In this document: positions 46,485-57,434 of the stretch, in pieces
Position numbering within the stretch: the first letter of the stretch is position 1
Layout of the letters: the number at the start of each line of letters is the position of its first letter
DNA from: Thermus sp. CCB_US3_UF1
Lineage (GTDB): Bacteria > Deinococcota > Deinococci > Deinococcales > Thermaceae
Direction of reading: 5' to 3'
Length of the DNA stretch: 64,000 bases
Assembly (NCBI RefSeq): GCF_000236585.1
Contig: NC_017278.1
Coordinates: forward strand, 2,108,001 to 2,172,000
Notes under the pieces: generated by a model
The model's database searches: none
What the model was told of the DNA's origin: nothing
Seen by the model: only the letters and a program-made list of their open reading frames with translations
Program-made: the position numbers and the translations under genes

Positions 46485-47363
46485 ATGGAAGCCCTGAGGC
46501 TAGAGGGCATCGGCAAGCGCTACGGCCGCAAGCCCATCCTGGAAGGGGTGAGCCTCTCCGTGCGCCCGGGGGAGGTCTACGCCCTGGCCGGGCCCAACGG
46601 TTCGGGGAAGACCACCCTGATCCGGCTCGTCACCGGCCTGGCCTTTCCCAGCCAGGGACGGGCCCTCCTCCTGGGGGAGGACGTGCACAAGACCCCCAGC
46701 GCCAGGCGCCACCTGGGGGCGGTGGTGGAGGCCCCAGCCGCCTTCTACCCCTACCTGACGGGGCGGGAAAACCTAAGGATGCACGCCTACCTGGCCGGGG
46801 TGAAGGAGGAGGGGCGGTTGGCCGAGGTCCTGGCCCGGCTCCGGCTCCTGGCCGTGGCCGACCAGAAGGTGGGGGGCTACTCCCTAGGGCAGAGGCAGCG
46901 CCTGGGCCTGGCGGCGGCCATCCTGCACCGGCCCAAGGTCCTGGTCCTGGACGAGCCCACCAGCGGCCTGGACCCCGAGGGGGTGGAGCTGGTCCATGGC
47001 CTTCTCAAGGAGCAGGCCCAGGAAGGGGTGGCGGTCCTCCTTTCCACCCACCACCTGCAGGAGGTGGCCCGGTACGCCCACCGGGTGGGCATCCTGGGGG
47101 GTGGGCGCCTCCTGGACGAGGTGGCCTTAAGCGGGCGGGAAGCCTACCGCCTCGAGGCCGAACCCCTAGAAGGGGCCCTGGCTCTCCTCAAGACCCTACC
47201 CCAGGTGGCCGCGGTGCGGCTCCAGGGCGGGGCCATCCTCTTTGAGGGCAGCCCCGAAGGGGTGCTCCAGGCCCTGTTGCGGGAGGGGTATAGGGTGCGG
47301 GCCCTGCACCCCCAGCGGTTTGATCTCATGGCCTACTACCAGGAACGGGTGAAACATGCTTAG
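46485..47363 (+). CDS. ABC transporter ATP-binding protein
   Basis: 292 residues. Walker A GPNGSGKTT, signature YSLGQRQRLGLA (variant of LSGGQ), Walker B VLVLDEPTSGLD and H-loop STHH. A C-terminal ~80-residue extension is typical of ABC-2 exporter ATPases of the drug/bacitracin type. The ATG at 46485 begins the family N-terminus. The downstream permease overlaps by eight bases and forms the membrane part. Confidence 0.9.
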   Translation: MEALRLEGIGKRYGRKPILEGVSLSVRPGEVYALAGPNGSGKTTLIRLVTGLAFPSQGRALLLGEDVHKTPSARRHLGAVVEAPAAFYPYLTGRENLRMHAYLAGVKEEGRLAEVLARLRLLAVADQKVGGYSLGQRQRLGLAAAILHRPKVLVLDEPTSGLDPEGVELVHGLLKEQAQEGVAVLLSTHHLQEVARYAHRVGILGGGRLLDEVALSGREAYRLEAEPLEGALALLKTLPQVAAVRLQGGAILFEGSPEGVLQALLREGYRVRALHPQRFDLMAYYQERVKHA

Positions 47364-48126
47364 GCTTTGGCGCTTTGAGGTGTACAAGCTCTTCCGGCTG
47401 CGCTCGGTGGCCCTGGGGCTCCTGGCCGCCTTCCTCCTGCCCTTCCTTTGGGCGTTGGCCCCTGGGCTTAAGGAGGTCTACGGCCTGGTCCTGGCCTCGG
47501 GCTGGCAGGTGGTTTCCCTAAGCCTCCTGGCGGGGATGGAGTTTCTCTTCCCCTTCCTGGTGGTCATGGCCGCCAGCGAGTCCTTGGGAAGCGAGGTGGC
47601 CCAGGGAACCTTGAAAAGCCTCCTCCTCCGCCCCCTGCCCCGGACGGGCCTCCTCCTGGCCAAGCTGCTGGCCATCCTCCTCTACCCCTTTGTCCTCCTG
47701 GCCACCAGCTTTCTCGGCGGCCTCCTGGCGGGCCTTCCCCACGGCCTGGGCCCCTTCTTCGGCGGCACCGGCCTGGGAGAGGGAGGGTTTGCCGGGGTGG
47801 GGCTCCTGGGGCCCGGGCAGGCCCTGGCCGAACTCCTTAGGGCCCACCTCCTGGCGGGGGCGGTCCTCCTCCCCTTGGCCGCCCTGGCCCTCCTCTACGG
47901 CACCCTTTTCCTCTCCACCACGGCCAGCGCCCTGGCCGCCGTGGCCACCCTGCTCCTCATGCGCCTCCTGGTGGCCTTCCCCGCCCTCACCCCCTTCCTC
48001 CTCACCACCTACCTGGACCTCCACCTGAGGCCCGGGGCGGCGGGGCTGGGCCTTTCCCTCCTCCTCATCTACACCCTGGGCTTTGCCTTCCTGGCGGCCT
48101 TGGTGTTTGAGCGCAAGGACCTTTAG
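47356..48126 (+). CDS. ABC-2 type transporter permease
   Basis: 256 residues with six hydrophobic helices. The N-terminus LRLWRFEVYKLFRLRSVALG and SLGSEVAQGTLKSLLLRPLPR are characteristic of ABC-2 permeases of NatB/bacitracin type. The start overlaps the ATPase gene. The substrate is unknown. Converges on the aminopeptidase gene with a four-base overlap. Confidence 0.85.
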   Translation: MLRLWRFEVYKLFRLRSVALGLLAAFLLPFLWALAPGLKEVYGLVLASGWQVVSLSLLAGMEFLFPFLVVMAASESLGSEVAQGTLKSLLLRPLPRTGLLLAKLLAILLYPFVLLATSFLGGLLAGLPHGLGPFFGGTGLGEGGFAGVGLLGPGQALAELLRAHLLAGAVLLPLAALALLYGTLFLSTTASALAAVATLLLMRLLVAFPALTPFLLTTYLDLHLRPGAAGLGLSLLLIYTLGFAFLAALVFERKDL

Positions 48127-49205
48127 GGCAGTTCGGGAAGACCCAGGAACCGCCCCCCTTGCCAAAGGGGCTCCCCGTCCAAGAGAAGCCTGCCCTCCTC
48201 CAGGGAAAGCACCAGGTCCCAGTGGAGGGCGCTCTGGTTTTTGCCCCCGGTTTCCGGGTAGCTCCGGCCCAGGGCCAGGTGGACCGTGCCCCCCATCTTC
48301 TCGTCCAAAAGGATCAGGCCCGTGGGGCGGGTGAGGCCGAAGTTGGTGCCGATGCCCACCTCCCCCAGCCTACGGGCCCCCTCGTCGGTTTCCAGGGCCT
48401 GGCGCAGGTAGGCCTCCCCTACCTCAGCCCGGGCCTCCACCACCTTCCCCTCCTGGAAGCGGAGGTACACCCCTTCCACCCGTCTGCCCCCCACGAAGGC
48501 GGGAAGGTTGAAGCGGACCTCCCCTTGGGCGCTCTCCTCCAGGGGCCCCGTGAACACCTCCCCCGAGGGCATGTTGCGCCGCCCGTCGGAGTTGATCCAG
48601 GTCCTCCCGGCCACGGAAAGGCGGAGGTCCGTACCCGGGGCCAGGATCCTGAGCTCCCGGGCCCGGGAAAGCCTGGCGATCAAGGCTTCCTGGAAGCGGG
48701 CCAGGGCCCGCCAGGCGGCCACGGGGTCCTCCCGGTCCAGAAAGAGGGCCTGGGCCACATAGGCGCGGAACTCCTCCGTGCCCATCCCCGCCCCCACGGC
48801 GTAGCCCACCGTGGGGTAGAGGGTGAGGGTCCAGCGCTTCCGCAGGCGAACCTCAAAAAGGGGACGCCAGGCCCGCTGGTGCCTCAAGGAGGGTTCCGGG
48901 TCCAAGGAAGCGCCCTCTAGAGGGTTCTCCGCCGAGAGGATGCGCAAGAACTTGTCCGCCCTCTCGTAAAGGGCCCATTCCACCTCCGGGATCTCCTCCA
49001 GCCAGCGCCCGCCGTGGCGCAGGAAGTCCTGGGCCTCCCCAGGGTAGGCCAGCCGCAAAAGGGGGTAGGCACCCCGCTCCAGGAGGACCCGCTTCAAGGG
49101 CCGAAGGAGGGGCAGGGCTGGGGTTTCCGCCTCCACCAACACCGTTTCTCCCGGGAGAACTTCCAAGCAGTAGTCGGCCAGGAGTTGAGCAAAGCGCGCT
49201 TCCAC
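48123..49205 (-). CDS. Aminopeptidase, M29 family (AmpS/AmpT-like)
   Basis: 360 residues, somewhat shorter than AmpT (~408). Metal-binding residues of the dinuclear M29 site are visible in NMPSGEVFTGP, LGEVGIGTN and HLALGRSYPE, then ALHWDLVLS. It removes N-terminal residues from peptides. It starts next to the divergent E3-binding-domain gene, 20 bases apart. Confidence 0.87.
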   Translation of the reverse strand: MEARFAQLLADYCLEVLPGETVLVEAETPALPLLRPLKRVLLERGAYPLLRLAYPGEAQDFLRHGGRWLEEIPEVEWALYERADKFLRILSAENPLEGASLDPEPSLRHQRAWRPLFEVRLRKRWTLTLYPTVGYAVGAGMGTEEFRAYVAQALFLDREDPVAAWRALARFQEALIARLSRARELRILAPGTDLRLSVAGRTWINSDGRRNMPSGEVFTGPLEESAQGEVRFNLPAFVGGRRVEGVYLRFQEGKVVEARAEVGEAYLRQALETDEGARRLGEVGIGTNFGLTRPTGLILLDEKMGGTVHLALGRSYPETGGKNQSALHWDLVLSLEEGRLLLDGEPLWQGGRFLGLPELP

Positions 49206-49225
49206 CCTGCTATCATAGGGCCAGG

Positions 49226-50329
49226 ATGGCCGAACCCAAGATCACGCCCCTGGCCCGGCGGCTGGCCGAGGAAAACGGCATAGACTGGCGCAGGCTCCAG
49301 GGCACAGGCCCCGAGGGCACCATCGTGGAGCGGGATATCCTGGCCTTTCTGGCCAAGGTGATGGCCGGGGAGGTGGACCTTCCCCCCATGCCCGAGGAGC
49401 CCCCTCCCCTGCTGCCGGAGGAGGAGCTCAAGCGGGCCCAGGCCGCCCTGAGCCGCGAAGGGGTGGACCTGACCGAGCTGATCCCCGAAGGCCCCAAGAC
49501 CCCCACCCTCGAGGTCCAGGTGGAGGAGACCGCGGAGCTGGACCTGGAGCCGGTCCTCCTGGAGGATCTGGATCTGGACCTGGACCTGGAGGAGGGAAAG
49601 CCCTCCCTGGCCCCCGAGCCCCTGGCCGAGGAGTGGGAAGAGGAGCTCCTGCAAACACCCCCACCCCCCCCGGAGGAGGTTCTGGAAAGCTTCCTGGAGG
49701 ACGCCCCCCAAGGCCCGGCAACCCCCCTTCGGGAGGACCTCCTGTCCGAGGAGGAGCTCCTGGCAGGCCTGGAGGAGGTAGAGGAGCAGGCCCCCCCGAG
49801 CCTCCTGGAAGAGCCCCTGGAGGCCGCCCTGGAAGAGCCTCCCCCGGCCCAGGCCGTGCCCCAGACTTCTGGCCTGGCAGCGGTGGCCTCCACCCCTCCC
49901 CCCACCCAGCCCCTTTGGGTCTGGCGCCGGCGGGTGGCCCTGGAGGCCCTGGAGGCCGCCCAGGAGGCCTTCCAACGGGTCCATGGCCTCCCCAAGACCC
50001 CCCTGCCCTTCCTCCTCAAGGCGGCGGAGCGGGCCTTGGCGGAGCTGGAACTCCCCTACCGGCCCCTTCTGGGCCAGGTGACGGGGGAAGGGGTACGGGG
50101 CCTGAGGCCGGCCCCCAGCTTCCTGGCCCTTTTCCGGCAGCGGGAGGGGGAGGCGGGGGAGGGCCTCCTCTGCCTAGCCGGGGAGGAGGAGGTCCACACC
50201 GGCCGCCCCAGCCTCTTCCTTTCCCCAGAGGGGGTGCTTTCTGCCTCGGGGCTGGAAGGGGCTGTGGCGAAGAAGCTCCTGGAGCGGGTGGCCCTGTACC
50301 TGGAAAACCCCGTCCTGCTCCTGGCCTAG
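49226..50329 (+). CDS. E3-binding-domain protein with degenerate E2-like C-terminus and no lipoyl domain
   Basis: 367 residues. Residues 4-42 are a peripheral-subunit-binding domain ([32 protein letters not shown]) as in E2 components of 2-oxoacid dehydrogenases. Residues ~50-230 form an acidic, proline-rich linker. Residues ~235-367 ([16 protein letters not shown], then [20 protein letters not shown]) resemble the acyltransferase domain, but the HxxxDG catalytic motif is not seen and the N-terminal lipoyl domain is absent. It may be an assembly or regulatory subunit (E3BP-like), or a relic. TATCAT lies nine bases before ATG. Confidence 0.7.
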   Translation: MAEPKITPLARRLAEENGIDWRRLQGTGPEGTIVERDILAFLAKVMAGEVDLPPMPEEPPPLLPEEELKRAQAALSREGVDLTELIPEGPKTPTLEVQVEETAELDLEPVLLEDLDLDLDLEEGKPSLAPEPLAEEWEEELLQTPPPPPEEVLESFLEDAPQGPATPLREDLLSEEELLAGLEEVEEQAPPSLLEEPLEAALEEPPPAQAVPQTSGLAAVASTPPPTQPLWVWRRRVALEALEAAQEAFQRVHGLPKTPLPFLLKAAERALAELELPYRPLLGQVTGEGVRGLRPAPSFLALFRQREGEAGEGLLCLAGEEEVHTGRPSLFLSPEGVLSASGLEGAVAKKLLERVALYLENPVLLLA

Positions 50330-52320
50330 CGCCGCCGCTTGCGGCGGCTTCCGGGCAGGGTCTCCGGGGCCTTTAGGCCTTGGAGGCGGGCCTCGAGGGC
50401 CCTTAGCTCATCCCGCAGCCGGGCCGCCCGCTCAAAGTCCAGGGCCTCCGCCGCCTGCCACATGAGGAGCTCCAGCTCCCCAATCCGCTCCTTGAGGTCC
50501 TCCTCCGGCACCTCGGCCCCCACCGCCTCGGCGTACCCCTCGGGGCGGATGAGGGGGCGCACCTCCTTGCGCACGGTCTCAGGGGTGATGCCGTGCTCCC
50601 GGTTGTAGGCCTCCTGGAGGGCCCGCCGGCGGTGGGTTTCCCGGATGGCTCGCTCCATGGCCTCGGAAACCTGGTCCGCGTAGAGCCAAACCTCCCCCCT
50701 GGCGTTCCGCGCCGCCCGGCCGATGGTCTGGATGAGGCTCCGCTCGCTCCTCAAAAAGCCCGTCTTGTCCGCATCCAGGATGGCCACCAGGGAAACCTCA
50801 GGGAGGTCTAGCCCCTCCCGCAGGAGGTTGATCCCCACCAGGCAGTCGTAGTGGCCAAGCCGCAGGTCCCGCACCAGGGCCTGGCGCTCAAAGGCGTCCA
50901 GCTCATGGTGGAGGTAGCGGGCGCGGATCCCGTGCTCCACCAGGAAGCTCGTAAGCTCCTCGGCCATGCGCACCGTGAGCACCGTGACCAGGGTGCGCTC
51001 GCCCCGGGCCGCCCTTTCCCTAATCCCCTCCATGAGGTCCAGGATCTGGTTCTCCGTGGGCTTCACCACCACCAAGGGGTCCAGGAGGCCCGTGGGGCGG
51101 ATGATCTGCTCCACCATCCTGCCCGAATGGGCCAGCTCAAAGGGCCCCGGGGTGGCGGAGACGAAGACCACCTGGGAGACCCGCTCCAGGAACTCCTCAA
51201 AGCGCAAGGGGCGGTTGTCCAGGGCCGAGGGCAGGCGGAAGCCGTAGTCCACCAGGGTCTTCTTGCGCGCATAGTCCCCCCGGTACATGCCCTGGAGCTG
51301 GGGCACGGTCACGTGGGACTCGTCCAGGAAGACCAGGAAGTCCTCGGGAAAGTAGTCCAACAGGGTGTAAGGGGGCTCCCCCGGGGCCTTGCCCGTGAAG
51401 TAGCGGGCGTAGTTCTCCACCCCCGGGCAGGTGCCCATGACCCTAAGCATCTCCAGGTCGTAAAGGGTGCGCTCCTTGAGGCGCTGGGCGTAGAGGACCT
51501 CCCCCAGGGCCTCAAAGTAGCGCACCCTTTCCTCCAGTTCCTTCCGGATCTCCTCCAGGATCCCCTGCAAGCCTTCCGGGGAAAGGTAGTGGGTGGCGGG
51601 GAAGAGGACGAAGCCGGGAAGCTCGCGAAGCCTCTCCCCCGTGACGGGGTGGACCTGGAGGATGCGCTCCACCTCGTCGCCAAAAAGCTCCACCCGGATG
51701 GGCTCGGTATCGTAGGCGGGGAAGATCTCCAGCACCTCCCCCTTGGCCCGGAAGCGGCCTGGGGAAAGGTCTATATCGTTCCGCTCGTAGCCCAGCTCCA
51801 GAAGCCTCTCCAAAAGGGCCTCCCGGGGGTAGAAGGCCCCCCGTTCCACCACCAGGTTGCGCGCCCGGTACTCCCGCGGGTCCCCCAGGCCGTAGATGGC
51901 CGAGACCGAGGCCACCACGATCACATCCCGCCGGGTGAGGAGGCTCCGGGTGGTGGAGTGGCGCAGGCGCTCGATCTCGGGGTTGATGGAGGCATCCTTC
52001 TCGATGTAAAGGTCCTTCCCCGGCACGTAGGCCTCGGGCTGGTAGTAGTCGTAGTAGCTGATGAAGTACTCCACGGCGTTTTCCGGGAAAAGCTCCCGGA
52101 ACTCCGCCGCCAGCTGGGCGGCCAGGATCTTGTTGGGGGCGAGGACCAAGGCCGGCCGGCCCAGGGCCTCGATGACCTTGGCCATGGTCACCGTCTTCCC
52201 CGTGCCCGTGGCCCCCAGGAGGGTGAGGAAGCGCTCCCCGTCCCTAAGGGCCTCCACCAGCTCCCGGATGGCCTTGGGCTGGTCCCCCTTGGGGGGGGGG
52301 CCTAGGTAGCGGAAGGGCAT
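50326..52320 (-). CDS. uvrB: Excinuclease ABC subunit B
   Basis: 664 residues, nearly the same as T. thermophilus UvrB. Walker A GATGTGKT (36-43), the beta-hairpin segment [21 protein letters not shown], helicase motifs [12 protein letters not shown] and QTIGRAARN, and a C-terminal UVR motif ([18 protein letters not shown]). It is the damage-verifying helicase of nucleotide excision repair. ATG 52320 ([16 protein letters not shown]) is the family start. The codons for residues 7-10 include a ten-base C run. Confidence 0.97.
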   Translation of the reverse strand: MPFRYLGPPPKGDQPKAIRELVEALRDGERFLTLLGATGTGKTVTMAKVIEALGRPALVLAPNKILAAQLAAEFRELFPENAVEYFISYYDYYQPEAYVPGKDLYIEKDASINPEIERLRHSTTRSLLTRRDVIVVASVSAIYGLGDPREYRARNLVVERGAFYPREALLERLLELGYERNDIDLSPGRFRAKGEVLEIFPAYDTEPIRVELFGDEVERILQVHPVTGERLRELPGFVLFPATHYLSPEGLQGILEEIRKELEERVRYFEALGEVLYAQRLKERTLYDLEMLRVMGTCPGVENYARYFTGKAPGEPPYTLLDYFPEDFLVFLDESHVTVPQLQGMYRGDYARKKTLVDYGFRLPSALDNRPLRFEEFLERVSQVVFVSATPGPFELAHSGRMVEQIIRPTGLLDPLVVVKPTENQILDLMEGIRERAARGERTLVTVLTVRMAEELTSFLVEHGIRARYLHHELDAFERQALVRDLRLGHYDCLVGINLLREGLDLPEVSLVAILDADKTGFLRSERSLIQTIGRAARNARGEVWLYADQVSEAMERAIRETHRRRALQEAYNREHGITPETVRKEVRPLIRPEGYAEAVGAEVPEEDLKERIGELELLMWQAAEALDFERAARLRDELRALEARLQGLKAPETLPGSRRKRRR

Positions 52321-52348
52321 CCCCTTCAGTTTAGGGGGGAGGAAGGGG

Positions 52349-52380
52349 AAAGGAAAACCCCCGCCCTTCCAGGGCGGGGG
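52349..52380 (-). terminator. Terminator of the S-layer protein gene
   Basis: Stem CCCCCGCCC/GGGCGGGGG (52358-52366 with 52372-52380), five-base loop, followed on the minus strand by TTTTCCTTT. It separates the highly expressed S-layer gene from uvrB. Confidence 0.85.
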
Positions 52381-52396
52381 CTGACAGGCCAGCAAC

Positions 52397-55141
52397 CTAG
52401 AAGTTCACGGTGTACTGGATGCGGAAGACGCTACCGAAGTTACCGGTGAGGTTGCGGTTGAAGACCTCGGAGAGGAGGTTGCCCAGCTCCTGGTCCTTGA
52501 AGACCCCGTAGATGAAGGCGAGGTCCCAGTAGTTCCAGGTCACGTAGAGGCCGGAGAGGGTCCTGGTCCCCGCCTGAGTCGCGGTGGTGTAGAGCTGGTC
52601 CACAGCTGCGTTGAAGGCGTTGTCCGCATCGGCCGCGTTGTAGAGGGCCAAGCCTTGGGCAGTGTACTGGGCCGCCTTGACCTCCAGCACGCTCTTGTCA
52701 AAGAGGAACTGGCCAAACCTTACCCCGAAGCCGTACTTGAGCTCGCTGATATTGGTCTGGCTTTCCCTGTAAGCAAGCTCACCGGTGAGGCTGGGGTTCA
52801 AGGGCAGGCCAGCCAGGTTGATGCCGCCCCGGATGCCACCCTTGAGGGTCTGGCCAGCCGCAGCGTTCTGGAGGTTGGAGTCGTTGTAGCGGAAGACCAC
52901 CCTGTCCACGCTGATGGGACCAAGGGCCAAGCCGCCAAAGTCCCCGAAGGCGGCAAGGCCGTCGTTGGCCCCGCCCAACAGGGTGCGGTTGGTGTAGGAG
53001 AGGGTCAAATTGAGGCCCTGGATGAAGGCGTCCTTGGCCTTGCCGTCGTGGCTCAGGGTAGCCACGATGGCCGTGGCGTAGTCGGTGGCGGAGGCAGGGC
53101 CAGGAACACCGGTGAAGTTGTAGGTGCTGGGGAACCATTCGCCAGCGGTGTTGCTGGCCAAGGTCCCCCGGGCGCTCAGCTTGAAGCCAGCGGGCAGACC
53201 CAGGTCGGCGCTAGCCCGGAAGGCGCTGGCGCTGGGGGTACCGAAAGCGGTGTCCATCTGAGCGTTGTAGAGTAAGCCCAGGTTGAGGCCCAGGATGGGG
53301 AGCCCAGCCTCCACGGTGAAGCCGCGCTGGCCCCAGCGGAAGGGGTTATCATTGTCCAAGCTAAGCCCGGCGGGGTCTGGTGCTGCCCCAGCATCAAAGC
53401 CCCGGACGTTGGCCTTAACCGGACCCAGCTCCGCCCGCAGGTAAGCCCCTTCCTTATATGTAGCGGAGAAGATGTTAGCCCCGTAGCGGAAGTACTCGCC
53501 GGAGAGCTTGGCAAAGCCAAGGTCCAGGCTACCATCCGCCCCGGCCACTTCCTCAAAGGCTACGTCATGCTGGGCGTAAGAAAGCCCGAAGGAGAGGCCT
53601 TGCAGGGGAGAAAGGGCCAGCCGGAGGGCCTTGAAGTAATCGAAGTCCGCCGTAACGGGATTCCTCTCGCCGTAAGCCGCGGTAAGGGTACCTCCCAGGG
53701 GCAGGCCCCTCAGGGTGGCCACGAAGCCGTGGCCGAGGCTGTTGGACTCGTTATCCATCACGTACTCGGTGAACTTGGTGTTCACCGAACGGCCGAAGAC
53801 GAAGGTCAGAGGCTGGTCTTCCGCAACCCTCAGGGTGGTGGAAACCCTATCCACCACTAGGTTGAATGTGGAAGCAGCAGCACCAGAAGAGGGGTTGGTC
53901 CAGCTACCCCTAATGCTGAACTGCACCAGGCCTGGGTAGGCATTAGCCCCACCAGAGGAGCGGGCATCTAGGGTCCCTGTCTGGAGCCTGAGGCTCAGTT
54001 CAGCATTCGTAGCACCAGAAACAGGCGCCTTGGGGAAGGGAGCCGTTAGGTCTGCCTGTTCGACCACGTTTCCGTCATTATCGGCGTCGCCAGTGCTGAG
54101 GATGGTTCCCGGGATCAAGCGGTCAACATCGTAGTCGCTGCCCCCGTTGAGGTTGAAGTTGCCGTCCCTAGCCTCATAGCGCAGGCCCAAGCTCCCGCTG
54201 ATGGTGAGGCGGTTCCGCTCCAGGGTGGAAACCCGGCCAGAGACCCCATTCAGGTCGGTCTGGAGCTTGCCAACGGTGCCCTCGAGCCTGGACACCTTAT
54301 CGGCCAGGTTGACCAGGTCGGAGCGCAGGGCGGCCACGAACTCCTGCACCGCGGCCACGTCCTCCCGGGTGGCGAACTCCTCAAAGTCAATGGCCTGGAA
54401 CTGGGCCCGCAGGTCCGCTAGCCCCTTCTCCAAGGCCGTGGCCCGGTCCTGCAAGGTGAGGACATCCTGGTTGAGGAGGACGGCCAGCTCGTTCAGGGCC
54501 TGGATGGCCTGGGTGTTCCCCTCCACCAGGCTGGAGAGCACCGCCAGGTCCCCCTTCACCCCCTCCACGTCCTGGGCCAGGGCATCCAGCTGCTCCGCCA
54601 GCTGCTGGGCCTGGGCCAAGGCGGTGTCGGCGGCGATGGAGGCGGCCTCCACCCGGTCGGCCAGGTCTTGGAGGGCGGCGGCGTCCATGCCGGGCTCAGG
54701 GGCCGGCTGGGCCTTGAGCTCGGCGATCAGGGCCTCGAGGCGGGCGATGTCCTCCTTGGTGGCGGCGCTGTCCTCCAGGGCCGAGACCCGCACGCCCAGG
54801 GCAGCCAGCTCCGCAGCCAGCTCCTGCACGGCGTTCTTCAGGGCTTCAAGCTCCTCGGCGGAGAGGGCCTCCATGGTGGGGGACTCGCCCTTGGCCTTCA
54901 GCTCCTCCTGGATCTGCTGCAGGAGGCGGTAGATGATGAGGGCGGCCTGGTAGCGGGTGAGCCCCTCGTTACCCCGGAACGTACCATCCGGGAAACCCAC
55001 AATAATACCCTTGGCCGCCAGGGCCTCCACGGCCTCCTTGGCCCAGTGCCCGGCGGGCACGTCAGAGAACTGGGCCAGACCGAAGCCCATGGAGAGCACG
55101 GTCAAGAGCCCGGCCAACAGCATGACTAGCTTTTTCTTCAT
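52397..55141 (-). CDS. slpA: SLH-domain outer-membrane/S-layer protein (SlpA-like)
   Basis: 914 residues, similar to Thermus SlpA (~917). Signal peptide ([20 protein letters not shown]...LAQ). One SLH domain (~26-75: [43 protein letters not shown]) binds secondary cell-wall polymer. A long coiled coil follows (~80-330), then a beta-strand-rich C-terminal barrel (~340-914) ending in the aromatic RIQYTVNF typical of outer-membrane proteins. It should span from peptidoglycan to the outer membrane. ATG 55141 has AAGG upstream, with a long structured leader. Confidence 0.9.
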   Translation of the reverse strand: MKKKLVMLLAGLLTVLSMGFGLAQFSDVPAGHWAKEAVEALAAKGIIVGFPDGTFRGNEGLTRYQAALIIYRLLQQIQEELKAKGESPTMEALSAEELEALKNAVQELAAELAALGVRVSALEDSAATKEDIARLEALIAELKAQPAPEPGMDAAALQDLADRVEAASIAADTALAQAQQLAEQLDALAQDVEGVKGDLAVLSSLVEGNTQAIQALNELAVLLNQDVLTLQDRATALEKGLADLRAQFQAIDFEEFATREDVAAVQEFVAALRSDLVNLADKVSRLEGTVGKLQTDLNGVSGRVSTLERNRLTISGSLGLRYEARDGNFNLNGGSDYDVDRLIPGTILSTGDADNDGNVVEQADLTAPFPKAPVSGATNAELSLRLQTGTLDARSSGGANAYPGLVQFSIRGSWTNPSSGAAASTFNLVVDRVSTTLRVAEDQPLTFVFGRSVNTKFTEYVMDNESNSLGHGFVATLRGLPLGGTLTAAYGERNPVTADFDYFKALRLALSPLQGLSFGLSYAQHDVAFEEVAGADGSLDLGFAKLSGEYFRYGANIFSATYKEGAYLRAELGPVKANVRGFDAGAAPDPAGLSLDNDNPFRWGQRGFTVEAGLPILGLNLGLLYNAQMDTAFGTPSASAFRASADLGLPAGFKLSARGTLASNTAGEWFPSTYNFTGVPGPASATDYATAIVATLSHDGKAKDAFIQGLNLTLSYTNRTLLGGANDGLAAFGDFGGLALGPISVDRVVFRYNDSNLQNAAAGQTLKGGIRGGINLAGLPLNPSLTGELAYRESQTNISELKYGFGVRFGQFLFDKSVLEVKAAQYTAQGLALYNAADADNAFNAAVDQLYTTATQAGTRTLSGLYVTWNYWDLAFIYGVFKDQELGNLLSEVFNRNLTGNFGSVFRIQYTVNF

Positions 55142-55223
55142 ATGCCTTAGCACCCCCTTCAGGGTCGGGAGGGGCGGCTGGGGGCGAGTTGCCGCGTTTC
55201 CTCTTCCCGCCGGACCCTTCCCG

Positions 55224-55273
55224 GGATGCAAGGGGGGTTTCCGCCCCAAAGGGCCAGGTTTTCCCTTGCATCC
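55224..55273 (-). promoter_or_regulatory. Stem-loop in the slpA mRNA leader
   Basis: GGATGCAAGGG and CCCTTGCATCC (55224-55234 with 55263-55273) form an 11-bp stem right at the predicted transcript start, in a ~130-base untranslated leader. Regulation through the slpA leader has been described for T. thermophilus. This stem could stabilise the mRNA or bind a regulator. Confidence 0.65.
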
Positions 55274-55279
55274 GCCGGT

Positions 55280-55309
55280 ATCATAAAAGGCTCACGCGCA
55301 GGCTGTCAA
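55280..55309 (-). promoter_or_regulatory. slpA promoter
   Basis: Minus strand -35 TTGACA (55304-55309, perfect), an 18-base spacer and -10 TATGAT (55280-55285). One of the best promoter matches in the window, fitting a very abundant protein. Confidence 0.8.
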
Positions 55310-55327
55310 GCCCTAAGGGCTTGGGTT

Positions 55328-55336
55328 TGCTATACT
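55328..55336 (+). promoter_or_regulatory. Extended -10 promoter of glmS
   Basis: TGCTATACT gives a TGn extension plus TATACT at 55331-55336. No good -35 is seen. The transcript would start near 55343, about 45 bases before the ribozyme cleavage site and back to back with the slpA promoter. Confidence 0.65.
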
Positions 55337-55377
55337 CGCCCAGGGGGTGGGAGCCTGCCAGGATAAGGTCTAGGCCG

Positions 55378-55555
55378 GAAGGCGGGAAGCGCAGGGGGCC
55401 CCATGGGGGCCCGACGAGGTGGCGGACCCCAGGAAGGGGATTACCGGCCCAAGCCGGGAAAGGTCGAGGGTATCCGCGGATGCCGCCCGGGGTGTGCCCG
55501 CCCCGCCCGCCTGCGAAAAGCCCGGAGGGAAAGCCCCAGAGGAGGGGACAACCGA
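55378..55555 (+). ncRNA. glmS ribozyme (glucosamine-6-phosphate-activated)
   Basis: The 5' leader of glmS carries the ribozyme core: AAGCGC at the cleavage site (predicted cut between 55388 and 55389), a P2 hairpin, GACGAGGTGGCGGA, then CGCGGATGCCGCCCGG (compare the consensus GACGAGG.GG.GG...GGCGGATG.C.CCCGG). A P4-like helix (GCCC...GGGC, 55520s-55550s) follows with an inner CCCC/GGGG stem. Bound GlcN6P acts as cofactor for self-cleavage, which lowers glmS expression. The 3' boundary is approximate. Confidence 0.85.
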
Positions 55556-55616
55556 AGGGCAGGGCGCTGCCAAGGGGAAGGCGCTTTGGAGCCCCAGGGG
55601 CTCTTATGGGGAATAT

Positions 55617-57431
<1,815 letters not shown>

Positions 57432-57434
57432 AGG

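Noticed and set aside
50851-52305. 484-codon open frame antisense to uvrB
   Set aside because: Shadow of uvrB, with the same compositional signature (QGL, HQ, GG runs) and no start context.
54201-54932. Arg/Ser/Ala-rich frame antisense to the slpA coiled coil
   Set aside because: Shadow of repetitive Ala/Leu/Glu coiled-coil codons.
55419-55616. N-terminal extension of glmS to 55419
   Set aside because: It would place translation through the ribozyme, and GlmS needs Cys immediately after the initiating Met (55617).
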